64,000 nt of DNA from Gemmatimonadales bacterium (GTDB taxonomy: Bacteria > Gemmatimonadota > Gemmatimonadetes > Longimicrobiales > Gaopeijiaceae). Every line of letters begins with the position of its first letter. The stretch's first letter is position 1. A program made the position numbers and the translations under genes. This document shows, piece after piece, positions 1 through 7,503 of the stretch. The notes under the pieces are model-generated. The model saw nothing but the letters and a program-made list of their open reading frames with translations. It had not been told where the DNA came from and searched no databases. The stretch lies in the NCBI GenBank assembly GCA_007692605.1, contig REBS01000121.1, positions 20,050 to 84,049 on the forward strand. Reading direction: 5' to 3'.

Positions 1-357
1 GGGAGTGAAGAGGACCGCGGCGACCCCACCGATCGCCGCGCCCAGACTGGGGGGCTCGACGCCATCGACGGTGACCTTCTTGAGGCTCCCGGAGCGCTGA
101 TAGGCCGCCGCGATCACCTGTCTGCTCTCTCCATGATCCAGATGGCCTTCGACCCGGAAGACGTCCTCGCCGAAGCGGATGATCCGGGAGTCCCGGGTGC
201 CTCGAAACGACCGAAAGATCTCGAGATAGTAGATCGCCTCGAGAAGATTGGTCTTGCCCTGCGCGTTGGCGCCCACCAGCGCAACCCCTTCGGCCGGGAG
301 ATCGAGCCGGGCATCGGCAAGATTTCGAAACCCGCTCAGACGCAGGTGCGTCAGCAT
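1..357 (-). CDS. recF: DNA replication/repair protein RecF, N-terminal part (runs off the window edge)
   Basis: Minus-strand reading from ATG at 357: MLTHLRLSGFRNLADARLDLPAEGVALVGANAQGKTNLLEAIYYLEIFRSFRG..., with RecF-type Walker A GANAQGKTNLLEAI. Confidence 0.9.
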   Translation of the reverse strand, partial: MLTHLRLSGFRNLADARLDLPAEGVALVGANAQGKTNLLEAIYYLEIFRSFRGTRDSRIIRFGEDVFRVEGHLDHGESRQVIAAAYQRSGSLKKVTVDGVEPPSLGAAIGGVAAVLFTP

Positions 358-406
358 CGGTGGGCAGCGAGAGCGGAGTCGGGCCGGACTCGAGCGTCGG
401 AGAGAC

Positions 407-1183
407 TCAGGATCCGGTGAATTCCGCCTTCCTCTTCTCGATGAAGGCCTGCATGCCTTCCTTCATGTCGGAGGTCGATGCCAGGAGGCCGAAGAGCGAC
501 GACTCGAAGCGCATCGACTCCGTCGTGGAGCTGTCGAGCGCCTGGTATACCGACTCGAGTGCGAGCGACAGGGCGACCGGGGCGTTGGATGCGATCTTTT
601 CGGCCATCTTCAAGGTGTGCTCCATCAGCTGCTCCCGGGGCACGACGGCATTGGCGAGTCCGATCTCGGCGGCCCGCTCGGCGGTGATCATCTCTCCGGT
701 GAGGGTGAGCTCGAGCGCTCGTCCCAGGCCCACGATCCGTGCGAGCCGCACCGTTCCCCCATAGCCCGGGATGATCCCGAGCCCGACCTCCGGAAGGCCG
801 AAGCGGGCGTTCTCTGAGGCCACCCTGAGATGACACGCCAGCGCCAGCTCGCACCCGCCTCCGAGGGCGTAGCCTCCGACCGCCGCGATCACGGGCCGGG
901 GGAAGGTCTCGATGCTGCGAAAGACCTCCTGCCCCTGCCGGCTCACCTCGACCCCCGACATCGGATCCATCTTCGCCAGGACCCCGATATCGGCTCCGGC
1001 GACGAACGCCTTCTCCCCGGCGCCCGTCAGGATCACGGCACCGACATCCTCGTCGGAGCGCAGGGTCCCGAAGGCCTGGCCGAGCTCTTCGATCACCTCC
1101 GGGTTCAGAGCGTTCAACTTCTTCTGGCGATCAATGGTGACGGTGGCGACGCGACCGTCGCGGGTGATCCCGACGTAACTCAC
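407..1183 (-). CDS. Enoyl-CoA hydratase/isomerase (crotonase) family protein
   Basis: 258 aa ORF with crotonase motifs AGEKAFVAGADI, GGYALGGGCELALACHLRVA, FGLPEVGLGIIPGYGGTVRL. Confidence 0.93.
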   Translation of the reverse strand: MSYVGITRDGRVATVTIDRQKKLNALNPEVIEELGQAFGTLRSDEDVGAVILTGAGEKAFVAGADIGVLAKMDPMSGVEVSRQGQEVFRSIETFPRPVIAAVGGYALGGGCELALACHLRVASENARFGLPEVGLGIIPGYGGTVRLARIVGLGRALELTLTGEMITAERAAEIGLANAVVPREQLMEHTLKMAEKIASNAPVALSLALESVYQALDSSTTESMRFESSLFGLLASTSDMKEGMQAFIEKRKAEFTGS

Positions 1184-1483
1184 AGTGGTGTACTCCGCGT
1201 TGGAAAGAAGCGATGAACGAACTCAAGGGGTGCCAGCGCCCGGATCCGGGCGGCCCACGGCTGACCCTCCCGGAAAATAGGTGTGCTCGACACGCGGTGC
1301 CACCCGTCCCCCCATGGTCTCGCCCAAGGCAGATCACTACCTTCTCGACGGTTCGAGCCGGGCCGGATCGTAGAGTCGGTCCGTCCGGGTACTTTCACTA
1401 TCAGATTCTTCGCAGCCGCGAAACCTGTTTCCGGGGTGTCGACCCTGGACTCGGACTCCCCATACCAAAGGAGCAGATCCACG

Positions 1484-1921
1484 ATGAGTCGATCACTGAA
1501 CAAGGTCATGCTGATCGGAAATCTCGGTTCCGACCCCGAGATTCGAACCACGCCCTCGGGAACCAAGGTGGCCAAGGTATCGCTGGCAACCAACCGGACC
1601 TTCCAGGACCGATCGGGTCAGCAGCAGGAGAAGACGGAGTGGCACCGCCTCACCTTCTTCGGGAAGCTGGCGGACATCGTCGAGCAGTACGTGACGAAGG
1701 GTGACCGCCTCTATACCGAGGGGCGCCTGGAATACTCCCAGACCGAAGACGACAAGGGGAATGTCCGGTACTGGACCGACATCGTGGTCATGGAGATGGT
1801 CATGCTGGGCTCCACGATGGGCGGGGGGCAACCGGGGGGGGGCGGCTCGCAAGAAGGTGGCGGGTTCGCCGGCCCCTCCGAGCCGGACCTCAGCCAGCCC
1901 GACGACGACCTCCCCTTCTGA
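1484..1921 (+). CDS. ssb: Single-stranded DNA-binding protein
   Basis: MSRSLNKVMLIGNLGSDPEIRTTPSGTKVAKVSLATNR...WHRLTFFGKLADIVEQYVTKGDRLYTEGRLEYS, acidic tail ending DDDLPF. ATG at 1484 with AAAGGAG upstream. Confidence 0.96.
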   Translation: MSRSLNKVMLIGNLGSDPEIRTTPSGTKVAKVSLATNRTFQDRSGQQQEKTEWHRLTFFGKLADIVEQYVTKGDRLYTEGRLEYSQTEDDKGNVRYWTDIVVMEMVMLGSTMGGGQPGGGGSQEGGGFAGPSEPDLSQPDDDLPF

Positions 1922-1976
1922 GGCACCGGATTTTCGTGGCGCGCTTTACGAAAGCCGGAGCCCGGTAACGACACCG

Positions 1977-2010
1977 CCCACAGGGGTGTGCTGCCCCACA
2001 CCCCTGTGGG
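1977..2010. repeat. Perfect 14-bp inverted repeat (hairpin, 6-nt loop) just after ssb
   Basis: CCCACAGGGGTGTG-CTGCCC-CACACCCCTGTGGG. Confidence 0.85.
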
Positions 2011-2099
2011 CATCCCCACAAGTTCTCTCCACCGTCGGCAACCCACCGCACCCGACCACCACCCCGGCAACACACCGCACTCGGCCACCACCCCCGACA

Positions 2100-2264
2100 G
2101 CCCCCCTCCCCCCGGGGCGCCCGTTGCGGGGCACCCTGCGGGGCGAGCCCCAACACCCTGCGAAAGGAAGCACCACCAGAGCCCCGCAGTGTAGCGAGCT
2201 CCACGCCAGACCAAACCCCCAACAGCGAGCGGCCCCGCGACGGGCGCCCCGGGGGGAGGGGGGC
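2100..2264. repeat. 165-bp palindromic element: 32-bp inverted arms with one mismatch, plus an inner 9-bp inverted repeat
   Basis: Arms CCCCCCTCCCCCCGGGGCGCCCGTTGCGGGGC (2101-2132) and GCCCCGCGACGGGCGCCCCGGGGGGAGGGGGG (2232-2263); inner CTGCGGGGC (2136-2144)/GCCCCGCAG (2181-2189). Confidence 0.85.
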
Positions 2265-2331
2265 AGAGCAGAACCATGAAGTGGATCCACCTCGAAGCGA
2301 CCAGGAGCAGAGAGAAGCAGTTCGGAGCCGT

Positions 2332-2754
2332 TCAGGCGTCGGTTCCGGCCTCCGACTCCCAGAGCCCGAGCATCTCCCGATCGAACAACAAGGGGTCCTT
2401 TCGGTAGGCCTCAGCCCACTCCTCGAAGCGGGGAAGCTCCAGTTCGCTGGAGATCCGACCGGTGGCGAGCTGGACCATCTGGTCGTAGGAGAGAGGTTCC
2501 GAAGATTCCTCGTTCCGCCCTCGTACCGCGGCTTCGGCGAGCAGGAAGATTTCGTCGGGAGACAGGGTCAGCAACGCCTCGGCCACCCGAGCCGAGCAGT
2601 AATCCAGATACTTGGCACGGAGGACGGCATCGTCTTCCTGAGGTGGCCCCTTTCGTGGCGAGGCTCTTCCAGCGCTGCCCGTCACATTCCCCCCCGCGGA
2701 GAGAGTCCATGACCAGCCGGCCCCCGGAGCGGGGAAAGACTGGAACAGACTCAA
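2332..2754 (-). CDS. Uncharacterised protein, member A of a local paralogous family (module 'ELPRFEEWAEAY'); start uncertain
   Basis: ORF 140 aa; C-terminal half YLDYCSARVAEALLTLSPDEIF...LSYDQMVQLATGRISSELELPRFEEWAEAYRKDP aligns by eye with the proteins at 3423-4052 and 5434-6114. Confidence 0.6.
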   Translation of the reverse strand: MSLFQSFPAPGAGWSWTLSAGGNVTGSAGRASPRKGPPQEDDAVLRAKYLDYCSARVAEALLTLSPDEIFLLAEAAVRGRNEESSEPLSYDQMVQLATGRISSELELPRFEEWAEAYRKDPLLFDREMLGLWESEAGTDA

Positions 2755-2816
2755 CCTGCAGGGTCGAGTAGTGTTCCGTCAAGAAGATCCGATGGGTGGC
2801 GCGAGTGAGACCGTAC

Positions 2817-3023
2817 TCAGAGCGGGAGGGCAACCGGGGAATCGGAGCCCCCGGACGAGGTCTCCTGCTGCTCTCGCAGATGCCGATATACCGACCTCCG
2901 TGTCAGTCCATAGAGTACGATTCGACTGAGAAATTCGGGGTCGGATTCCTGGACCTCCTCCGCTTGCTGGGCGATTTCCCTGGGAAGGCGAACATTCAAC
3001 TGGACGGAGCAGGTCTCCCACAT
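2817..3023 (-). CDS. Ribbon-helix-helix (CopG-like) DNA-binding protein
   Basis: 68 aa; SVQLNVRLPREIAQQAEEVQESDPEFLSRIVLYGLTRRSVYRHLREQ resembles an RHH beta strand followed by two helices; upstream of the 2332-2754 gene on the same strand. Confidence 0.55.
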   Translation of the reverse strand: MWETCSVQLNVRLPREIAQQAEEVQESDPEFLSRIVLYGLTRRSVYRHLREQQETSSGGSDSPVALPL

Positions 3024-3080
3024 AGGCGTTCTCGGATCTCGTCAGGGTAGGAATGGCATGATGTCTGGGGCGTGACGGAA

Positions 3081-3119
3081 CGATCGATCCCGAGGCGATG
3101 GCGCTCCCTCGATCGATCG
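3081..3119. promoter_or_regulatory. Inverted repeat CGATCGATC...GATCGATCG upstream of the RHH gene (candidate operator)
   Basis: 9-bp arms at 3081-3089 and 3111-3119, ~60-95 bp upstream of the RHH ORF start. Confidence 0.35.
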
Positions 3120-3422
3120 GTCCGGGGGCCGTGTCGAGTTCGATCTTATGACGCCTTTGTTTCCGGCGCAAGGCCTTGTCCGAAAGCAGGCGGAACCAAA
3201 GGGTGTTCGGCTAAGTCTAAGCGCTGCAACTGTTTACGGGATTAGACAAAATCCAGAATCAGACGTTCCTGAGCTTTCAGCAACCCGCGTTTTTCGAATT
3301 TTTTTTTCCATCCCCGAGAGGGCGCAGGGAGTTTCGGACTTCCTTTCAGGGAAAGCCACACCCGGCCGGTGACGTATTTTTTACAAAACCCACTTTGTTC
3401 GCCCGGGCGATTTTCCTGGTCC

Positions 3423-4052
3423 TCATCCCGCCACTGATCGGAAAAAAGCCTCGAGGGTAGGGCGAGTGAATTCGTGAAAGCGGTCGAGAATCTCGTCTGG
3501 ACCGTCCCCTCTGAAAATCTCGCCGGTCCGGTGCGAGGAGTTCGTCGCCGGACCATGAAAGCTCATGAACCCGACCCAGCCCCGATCGCTCCGGCGCAGG
3601 TGGAGATGAGCCCAGATCTCGTCCCGCATCTCACGCGTGGACACCGTGACCGGATCGGGACGCGCGGGAGCCGCAGGAATCCCCATCCGCTGGAGGTAGG
3701 GTCGGCGGTCGCTCAGATAACTGCGGACCCAGACCTCGTACGGTGGCAGAGGAAGGAGCTCTTCGGTCACCTCCCGGAGTTCCTCCAGCGACGCGCCCTC
3801 CCGGGGCGGCTCGTGACGGGTCTCAGCGCGGCGATGCCGCCAGATACTTCGCAAGCCCTCTCGCGGGATCAGGGCGAGAAGCTCCTGCGCCTCGCAGCGT
3901 CGATACCTCTCATACAGGGCGCGCAGCGTCTGCGGGAATGGACGAGCCGGGACCCCGACGCGTGGAGACCGGAGGCCGGCACGCCCGAGAGAACGGTCGG
4001 GAGCGGAAGCTTCGGAAGCGTCCGACCCGTACCTCGAGAATGGGGAGATCAA
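3423..4052 (-). CDS. Uncharacterised protein, member B of the local paralogous family (module 1 then module 2)
   Basis: Proposed TTG start at 4052 with GGGGAGG Shine-Dalgarno, overlapping the TGA stop of the upstream gene (TTGA). Contains LRALYERYRR...LEELREVTEELLPLPPYEVWVRSYLSDRRPY, then IWAHLHLRRSDRGWVGFMSFHGPA...HRTGEIFRGDGPDEILDRFHEFTRPTLEAFFRSVAG. Confidence 0.65.
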   Translation of the reverse strand: MISPFSRYGSDASEASAPDRSLGRAGLRSPRVGVPARPFPQTLRALYERYRRCEAQELLALIPREGLRSIWRHRRAETRHEPPREGASLEELREVTEELLPLPPYEVWVRSYLSDRRPYLQRMGIPAAPARPDPVTVSTREMRDEIWAHLHLRRSDRGWVGFMSFHGPATNSSHRTGEIFRGDGPDEILDRFHEFTRPTLEAFFRSVAG

Positions 4053-4984
4053 TGTATCCTCCCCGAGGTGACCGGCTGTGCCGAGCGCAGGGGTTCCGGC
4101 ACAGCACTCATCGTCTCCCCGGCAGAAGGTGCCTTCGAGATACTCGTTGGCGATCCTTTTCGGTCCCCCAGGGTCGCGAGGGAATCGCGCTCCCCGAACC
4201 CACACAGCATCTCGCGTATCGCCTGATATCGCCGGGGCTCGAATCGGGAGAGGAGGTGATGGAAGCCGCGCCGGATTCGCCTCAGTTCCCGGCGCAGTTC
4301 CGCCAGGGAGCGTGCGTGGGGAATCTCCACCCGGTAGCTCTGCGTACCCAGGCCAGCGCCGGACACCGACCGGTCGATCGTCCAGCCGGGGAATCCCTCG
4401 GCCAGCGCCGTCTCGAAGTCGGGATCCCGGTGCGCGTCGCTCGTCCGGACGCAGAGCACCGACGCGGCGGCATCGAGTTCGGCACGCGCGACACCTCCCG
4501 GCAACAGGATTCGTATGGCGAGGGCCTCATTCAGATCCAGGTCCTCGACCATGTCCCGGAATCCCACCCTCAGGAAGAGGGGCCGGGTCTCGGCTGAAAA
4601 CCCGACACGATCGAGAAGCCGAAGGGCATCGTGCCACCAGCCCTCACCCGGAGGTGTATCGAGACCGGACATGGGAGTTGCACGACCCACGAGGCCTCGC
4701 ACCGTCGAAGGGTACAGCCACCCCAGGATCACGATCGGCCCACGCAGGTCGGCTCGCCGGATCTGCCCACTTCCCAGGTCCAGCACCCTCGTCGTGGAGC
4801 CCGCGACCTCGTCGATGACGACACCGAGCCCGAGATCCTCCAACCGACGCCCACCCTCGTGGGCAGGAGACGCCTCCCGGTAGGACACGACCGCCGCACT
4901 CAGCGAGGACTCGCAACGCCCGGTGAAGATCAGGGCCTCTTGAGAACCGAAGGCCACTTCATTGATTCCGACCACGTTCGCCAT
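4049..4984 (-). CDS. Uncharacterised protein (311 aa), coupled to member B
   Basis: Long ORF; stop TGA overlaps the TTG start of the downstream gene; no family recognised. Confidence 0.6.
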   Translation of the reverse strand: MANVVGINEVAFGSQEALIFTGRCESSLSAAVVSYREASPAHEGGRRLEDLGLGVVIDEVAGSTTRVLDLGSGQIRRADLRGPIVILGWLYPSTVRGLVGRATPMSGLDTPPGEGWWHDALRLLDRVGFSAETRPLFLRVGFRDMVEDLDLNEALAIRILLPGGVARAELDAAASVLCVRTSDAHRDPDFETALAEGFPGWTIDRSVSGAGLGTQSYRVEIPHARSLAELRRELRRIRRGFHHLLSRFEPRRYQAIREMLCGFGERDSLATLGDRKGSPTSISKAPSAGETMSAVPEPLRSAQPVTSGRIH

Positions 4985-5015
4985 GGGAGAGATCTCCGTC
5001 GTATTCGCGATTCAT

Positions 5016-5040
5016 AAGGGGCGGGTACAGCCCACCCCTT
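5016..5040. repeat. Inverted repeat AAGGGG(C)GGG-TACAG-CCC(A)CCCCTT in the divergent intergenic region
   Basis: Arms at 5016-5025 and 5031-5040 with one mismatch. Confidence 0.6.
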
Positions 5041-5067
5041 GACAGAGGCCGGTCGAATTACGACTAT
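5039..5067 (+). promoter_or_regulatory. Candidate sigma70-type promoter TTGACA-N17-GACTAT
   Basis: Perfect -35 at 5039-5044, 17-nt spacer, weak -10 GACTAT at 5062-5067. Confidence 0.4.
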
Positions 5068-5073
5068 CTCCCT

Positions 5074-5155
5074 AGATTCTGATGGAGAGCCGTGGGTGCC
5101 AGCCCATGCCTTTCGGAAGAGCCTCCGGGTGCCAGCCCGGGGGCTCTTTTCTGTT
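5074..5155 (+). ncRNA. Candidate short structured RNA: two hairpins with the same UGCCAG hexaloop, the second being an intrinsic terminator
   Basis: Hairpin 1 CGTGGG-TGCCAG-CCCATG (5091-5108); hairpin 2 AAGAGCCTCCGGG-TGCCAG-CCCGGGGGCTCTT (5117-5148) followed by TTTTCTGTTGTTT. Confidence 0.45.
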
Positions 5156-5157
5156 GT
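5117..5157 (+). terminator. Rho-independent terminator reading on the + strand
   Basis: 13-bp stem with one U-G pair that forms only in the + strand RNA, hexaloop, T-rich tail. Confidence 0.65.
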
Positions 5158-5433
5158 TTCCTGTTCCGGCTCCCTCCGCGAGAGAGAAGAACCGCTGGGT
5201 CCGTAACCGAGCTGCCAGGCCCGATCGGAAGCCCACTTCCCTTCCTCGTTGAGGGACCGGCAGGATAACCTGCGATCCCGCCACCGGGCAAGGGACCAGC
5301 CTGACGCTCGAAGCCACCTTCCTTGTCCCTGCCTCATCGATGGGCGATCTTGAAGGCCGACCGGTAGAGCCACGCATCGGCCGGAGTCCACCACCCCCAT
5401 CGACCCCGTGACCTCAGCCTTCCGGGAGGCGCA

Positions 5434-6114
5434 TTGCAGAACGACGAACACCGCCGGCGATCGATGGGCTTCCTCGACCTCGGGGGAGCGACATGGGCGT
5501 GCTTTCTCGTCACCTTCCGGGACCCTTCGGGACGTTGGAAGGGGTTCTTCTCGTTCCGACCCAGGGAAGAGGACCGGGGGCGAGATGAAATCCGCACGGC
5601 CGACATCTTTCTGGAAGATGCAGAGAGCGAAATCGACCGGAAGGCCCGCGGTCTCGGCCGTCCGCTCCTCTCCGGCCTCCTTTCCTCGGCTCTCCACACC
5701 CGGGAGAGGAACCAGCCGGATCCGCCGGCGCTCAGGAACTGGTTCGGCGAAGTGCTCTCCTCGAACTCCCGTGAGGTGGCAGGCGAATGGGAGTCGAACG
5801 ACGAACCCGCCGACGAACGAACCCTCGCCGAACTGCGCTCGATCTACGCGTCGTACCGGATCGACCAGGTCGCGCACTTCATCACCCTCGTCGACCCCGA
5901 GGACTTTCAGCGAACCGTGGACACGATCCTCGACGGCCAGGCCTTCGACTTCAGCACACGCGATCGGCTCCAGTTCGCAATGATGGTCGTCGCCGAGATC
6001 GAGGGGCTTCTCCCCCTCCCTCCCTTCGAGGCCTGGGCCGAGGACTATACCGCTCATCCCGAAGCCTATCGGCAGTACACCCACGAGCTGCACCGAGGTG
6101 ATGATCCGGAGTGA
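5434..6114 (+). CDS. Uncharacterised protein, member C of the local paralogous family (module 2 then module 1)
   Basis: TTG start at 5434 with GGGAGG at 5424-5429. TWACFLVTFRDPSGRWKGFFSFRP...IRTADIFLEDAESEIDRKARGLGRPLLSGLLSSAL, then LRSIYASYRIDQVAHFITLVDPEDF...LLPLPPFEAWAEDYTAHPEAY. Confidence 0.7.
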   Translation: MQNDEHRRRSMGFLDLGGATWACFLVTFRDPSGRWKGFFSFRPREEDRGRDEIRTADIFLEDAESEIDRKARGLGRPLLSGLLSSALHTRERNQPDPPALRNWFGEVLSSNSREVAGEWESNDEPADERTLAELRSIYASYRIDQVAHFITLVDPEDFQRTVDTILDGQAFDFSTRDRLQFAMMVVAEIEGLLPLPPFEAWAEDYTAHPEAYRQYTHELHRGDDPE

Positions 6115-6222
6115 GGGCCTCGCCCCGGCTGCTTTTCCATGGACCCTTGAACCCCATCCGCAATCGCCCTATGTTTAGGGGCTTTTCTAATGTTTTCGCC
6201 CAACCCAAGGACGGTGATACTC

Positions 6223-6426
6223 TTGGAAGTGATCGTTCAGGACGGAGAGAACCTCGAGCGGGCCCTCCGCAAGTTCAAGCGGAAGGTTCAGCGGTCCGGT
6301 CTCTACTCCGAGCTTCGCAAGCGCCGGTTTTACGAGAAGCCGAGTGCACAGCGAAAGCGGAAGAAAGAGGCGGCCATCCGACGGGAACGTCGTCGTCAGC
6401 GTAAAGACGACAAGCCCCGTCACTAG
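6223..6426 (+). CDS. rpsU: 30S ribosomal protein S21
   Basis: TTG start: MEVIVQDGENLERALRKFKRKVQRSGLYSELRKRRFYEKPSAQRKRKKEAAIRRERRRQRKDDK. Confidence 0.95.
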   Translation: MEVIVQDGENLERALRKFKRKVQRSGLYSELRKRRFYEKPSAQRKRKKEAAIRRERRRQRKDDKPRH

Positions 6427-6474
6427 ACGGTTTGATCCCCATGCCGTCTGACGGCATGGCCTCCACTTCCGACG

Positions 6475-6514
6475 AAAAAGGCCCCGACTCCTCCGAGTCG
6501 GGGCCTTTTTTTTC
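6475..6514. terminator. Strong intrinsic terminator between convergent rpsU and the 3-hydroxyacyl-CoA dehydrogenase gene (likely bidirectional)
   Basis: AAAA-AGGCCCCGACTC-CTCC-GAGTCGGGGCCT-TTTTTTT: perfect 12-bp stem, A-run and T-run. Confidence 0.92.
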
Positions 6515-6568
6515 GTTAGAGCCGGCGTAGCGTCGCCTCCCGAGTGAGGAAGCCTGGATGCCTTGCGG

Positions 6569-7453
6569 TCAGACCGCAATCGGTACGGGCTCGTCGCCCG
6601 AGTAGTCGTAGAACCCGATGCCGGCCTTCCTGCCATAGCGTCCCATGGCCACCATCCGTCTCAACAGGGGCGGAGGCGCATATCGCTCCTCGCGGTACTC
6701 ATCGTACATGATCTCGGCGATCCGGTAGGTGGTGTCGTTGCCCACGAAGTCGCACAGGGTGAACGGTCCCATCGGATGCCCGCACCCCAGCTTCATACCC
6801 GCGTCGATGTCCTCGACCGAGGCGACTCCCCGTTCGAGTTGGCGAATCGCGTCCAGCATGTACGGAACCAGGAGCAGATTGACCACGAAGCCCGAATTGT
6901 CCTTCGCCGTGATGGGTTCCTTGCCGAGCGCCCTGGCAAAATCGAAGGTGCGCTCGAAAACCTCGTCGGCCGTCGCGATGGTTCGAACCACCTCGACAAG
7001 CTTCATCACGGGAACGGGATTGAAGAAGTGCAGGCCCACCACCCGATCCGAACGACTCACCGCCGCCGCCATATTGGTCACGGTGAGGGAACTCGTGTTC
7101 GTGGCAAAGATGGCCTCCGGGCCGCACAACTCGTCCAGCTTGCCGAACAACTCGTTCTTGATCTCGAGGTCCTCGACGATCGCCTCGATCACGATGTCTC
7201 GGTCCGCAAGCTCCTCGACCGCCGTGACGAATCGGATCTTGGCCAGGGTTTCGTCGCGCTGCTCCGCCGTGATCTTCTCCCGCTTCACCGCCCGGGCGAG
7301 CGAAGATTCGATGCGCCCTCGTCCGGCGTCGACCGCCGATGCATCGATCTCGCGGACCACCACATCCATGCCGGCCTTGGCAGAGATTTCGGCGATTCCG
7401 CTCCCCATTAGCCCGCAACCCGCCACTCCCACCTTCTGGATTCCACCCTTCAT
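6569..7453 (-). CDS. 3-hydroxyacyl-CoA (3-hydroxybutyryl-CoA) dehydrogenase
   Basis: KVGVAGCGLMGSGIAEISAKAGMDVVVRE...ATNTSSLTVTNMAAAV...GLHFFNPVPVMKLVEVV...SGFVVNLLLVPYMLDA. Confidence 0.94.
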   Translation of the reverse strand: MKGGIQKVGVAGCGLMGSGIAEISAKAGMDVVVREIDASAVDAGRGRIESSLARAVKREKITAEQRDETLAKIRFVTAVEELADRDIVIEAIVEDLEIKNELFGKLDELCGPEAIFATNTSSLTVTNMAAAVSRSDRVVGLHFFNPVPVMKLVEVVRTIATADEVFERTFDFARALGKEPITAKDNSGFVVNLLLVPYMLDAIRQLERGVASVEDIDAGMKLGCGHPMGPFTLCDFVGNDTTYRIAEIMYDEYREERYAPPPLLRRMVAMGRYGRKAGIGFYDYSGDEPVPIAV

Positions 7454-7503
7454 CGACTCCCCTCGTTCAGAATGATCGTGTTCAATCGACTCTCGCTTCG
7501 CGT

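Noticed and set aside
1330-1400. tRNA-like GGTTCGAGCC in the ssb upstream region
   Set aside because: The flanking bases do not form a 5-bp T stem or acceptor stem; no cloverleaf could be drawn.
1946-2290. ORFs in 1890-2290 (both strands) with Pro/Gly/Arg-rich translations
   Set aside because: They run through the palindromic GC-rich element, overlap each other in several frames and look like low-complexity by-products.
3242-3556. 104-aa minus-strand ORF overlapping the end of family member B
   Set aside because: Overlaps member B in another frame and extends into AT-rich intergenic DNA; no recognisable domain.
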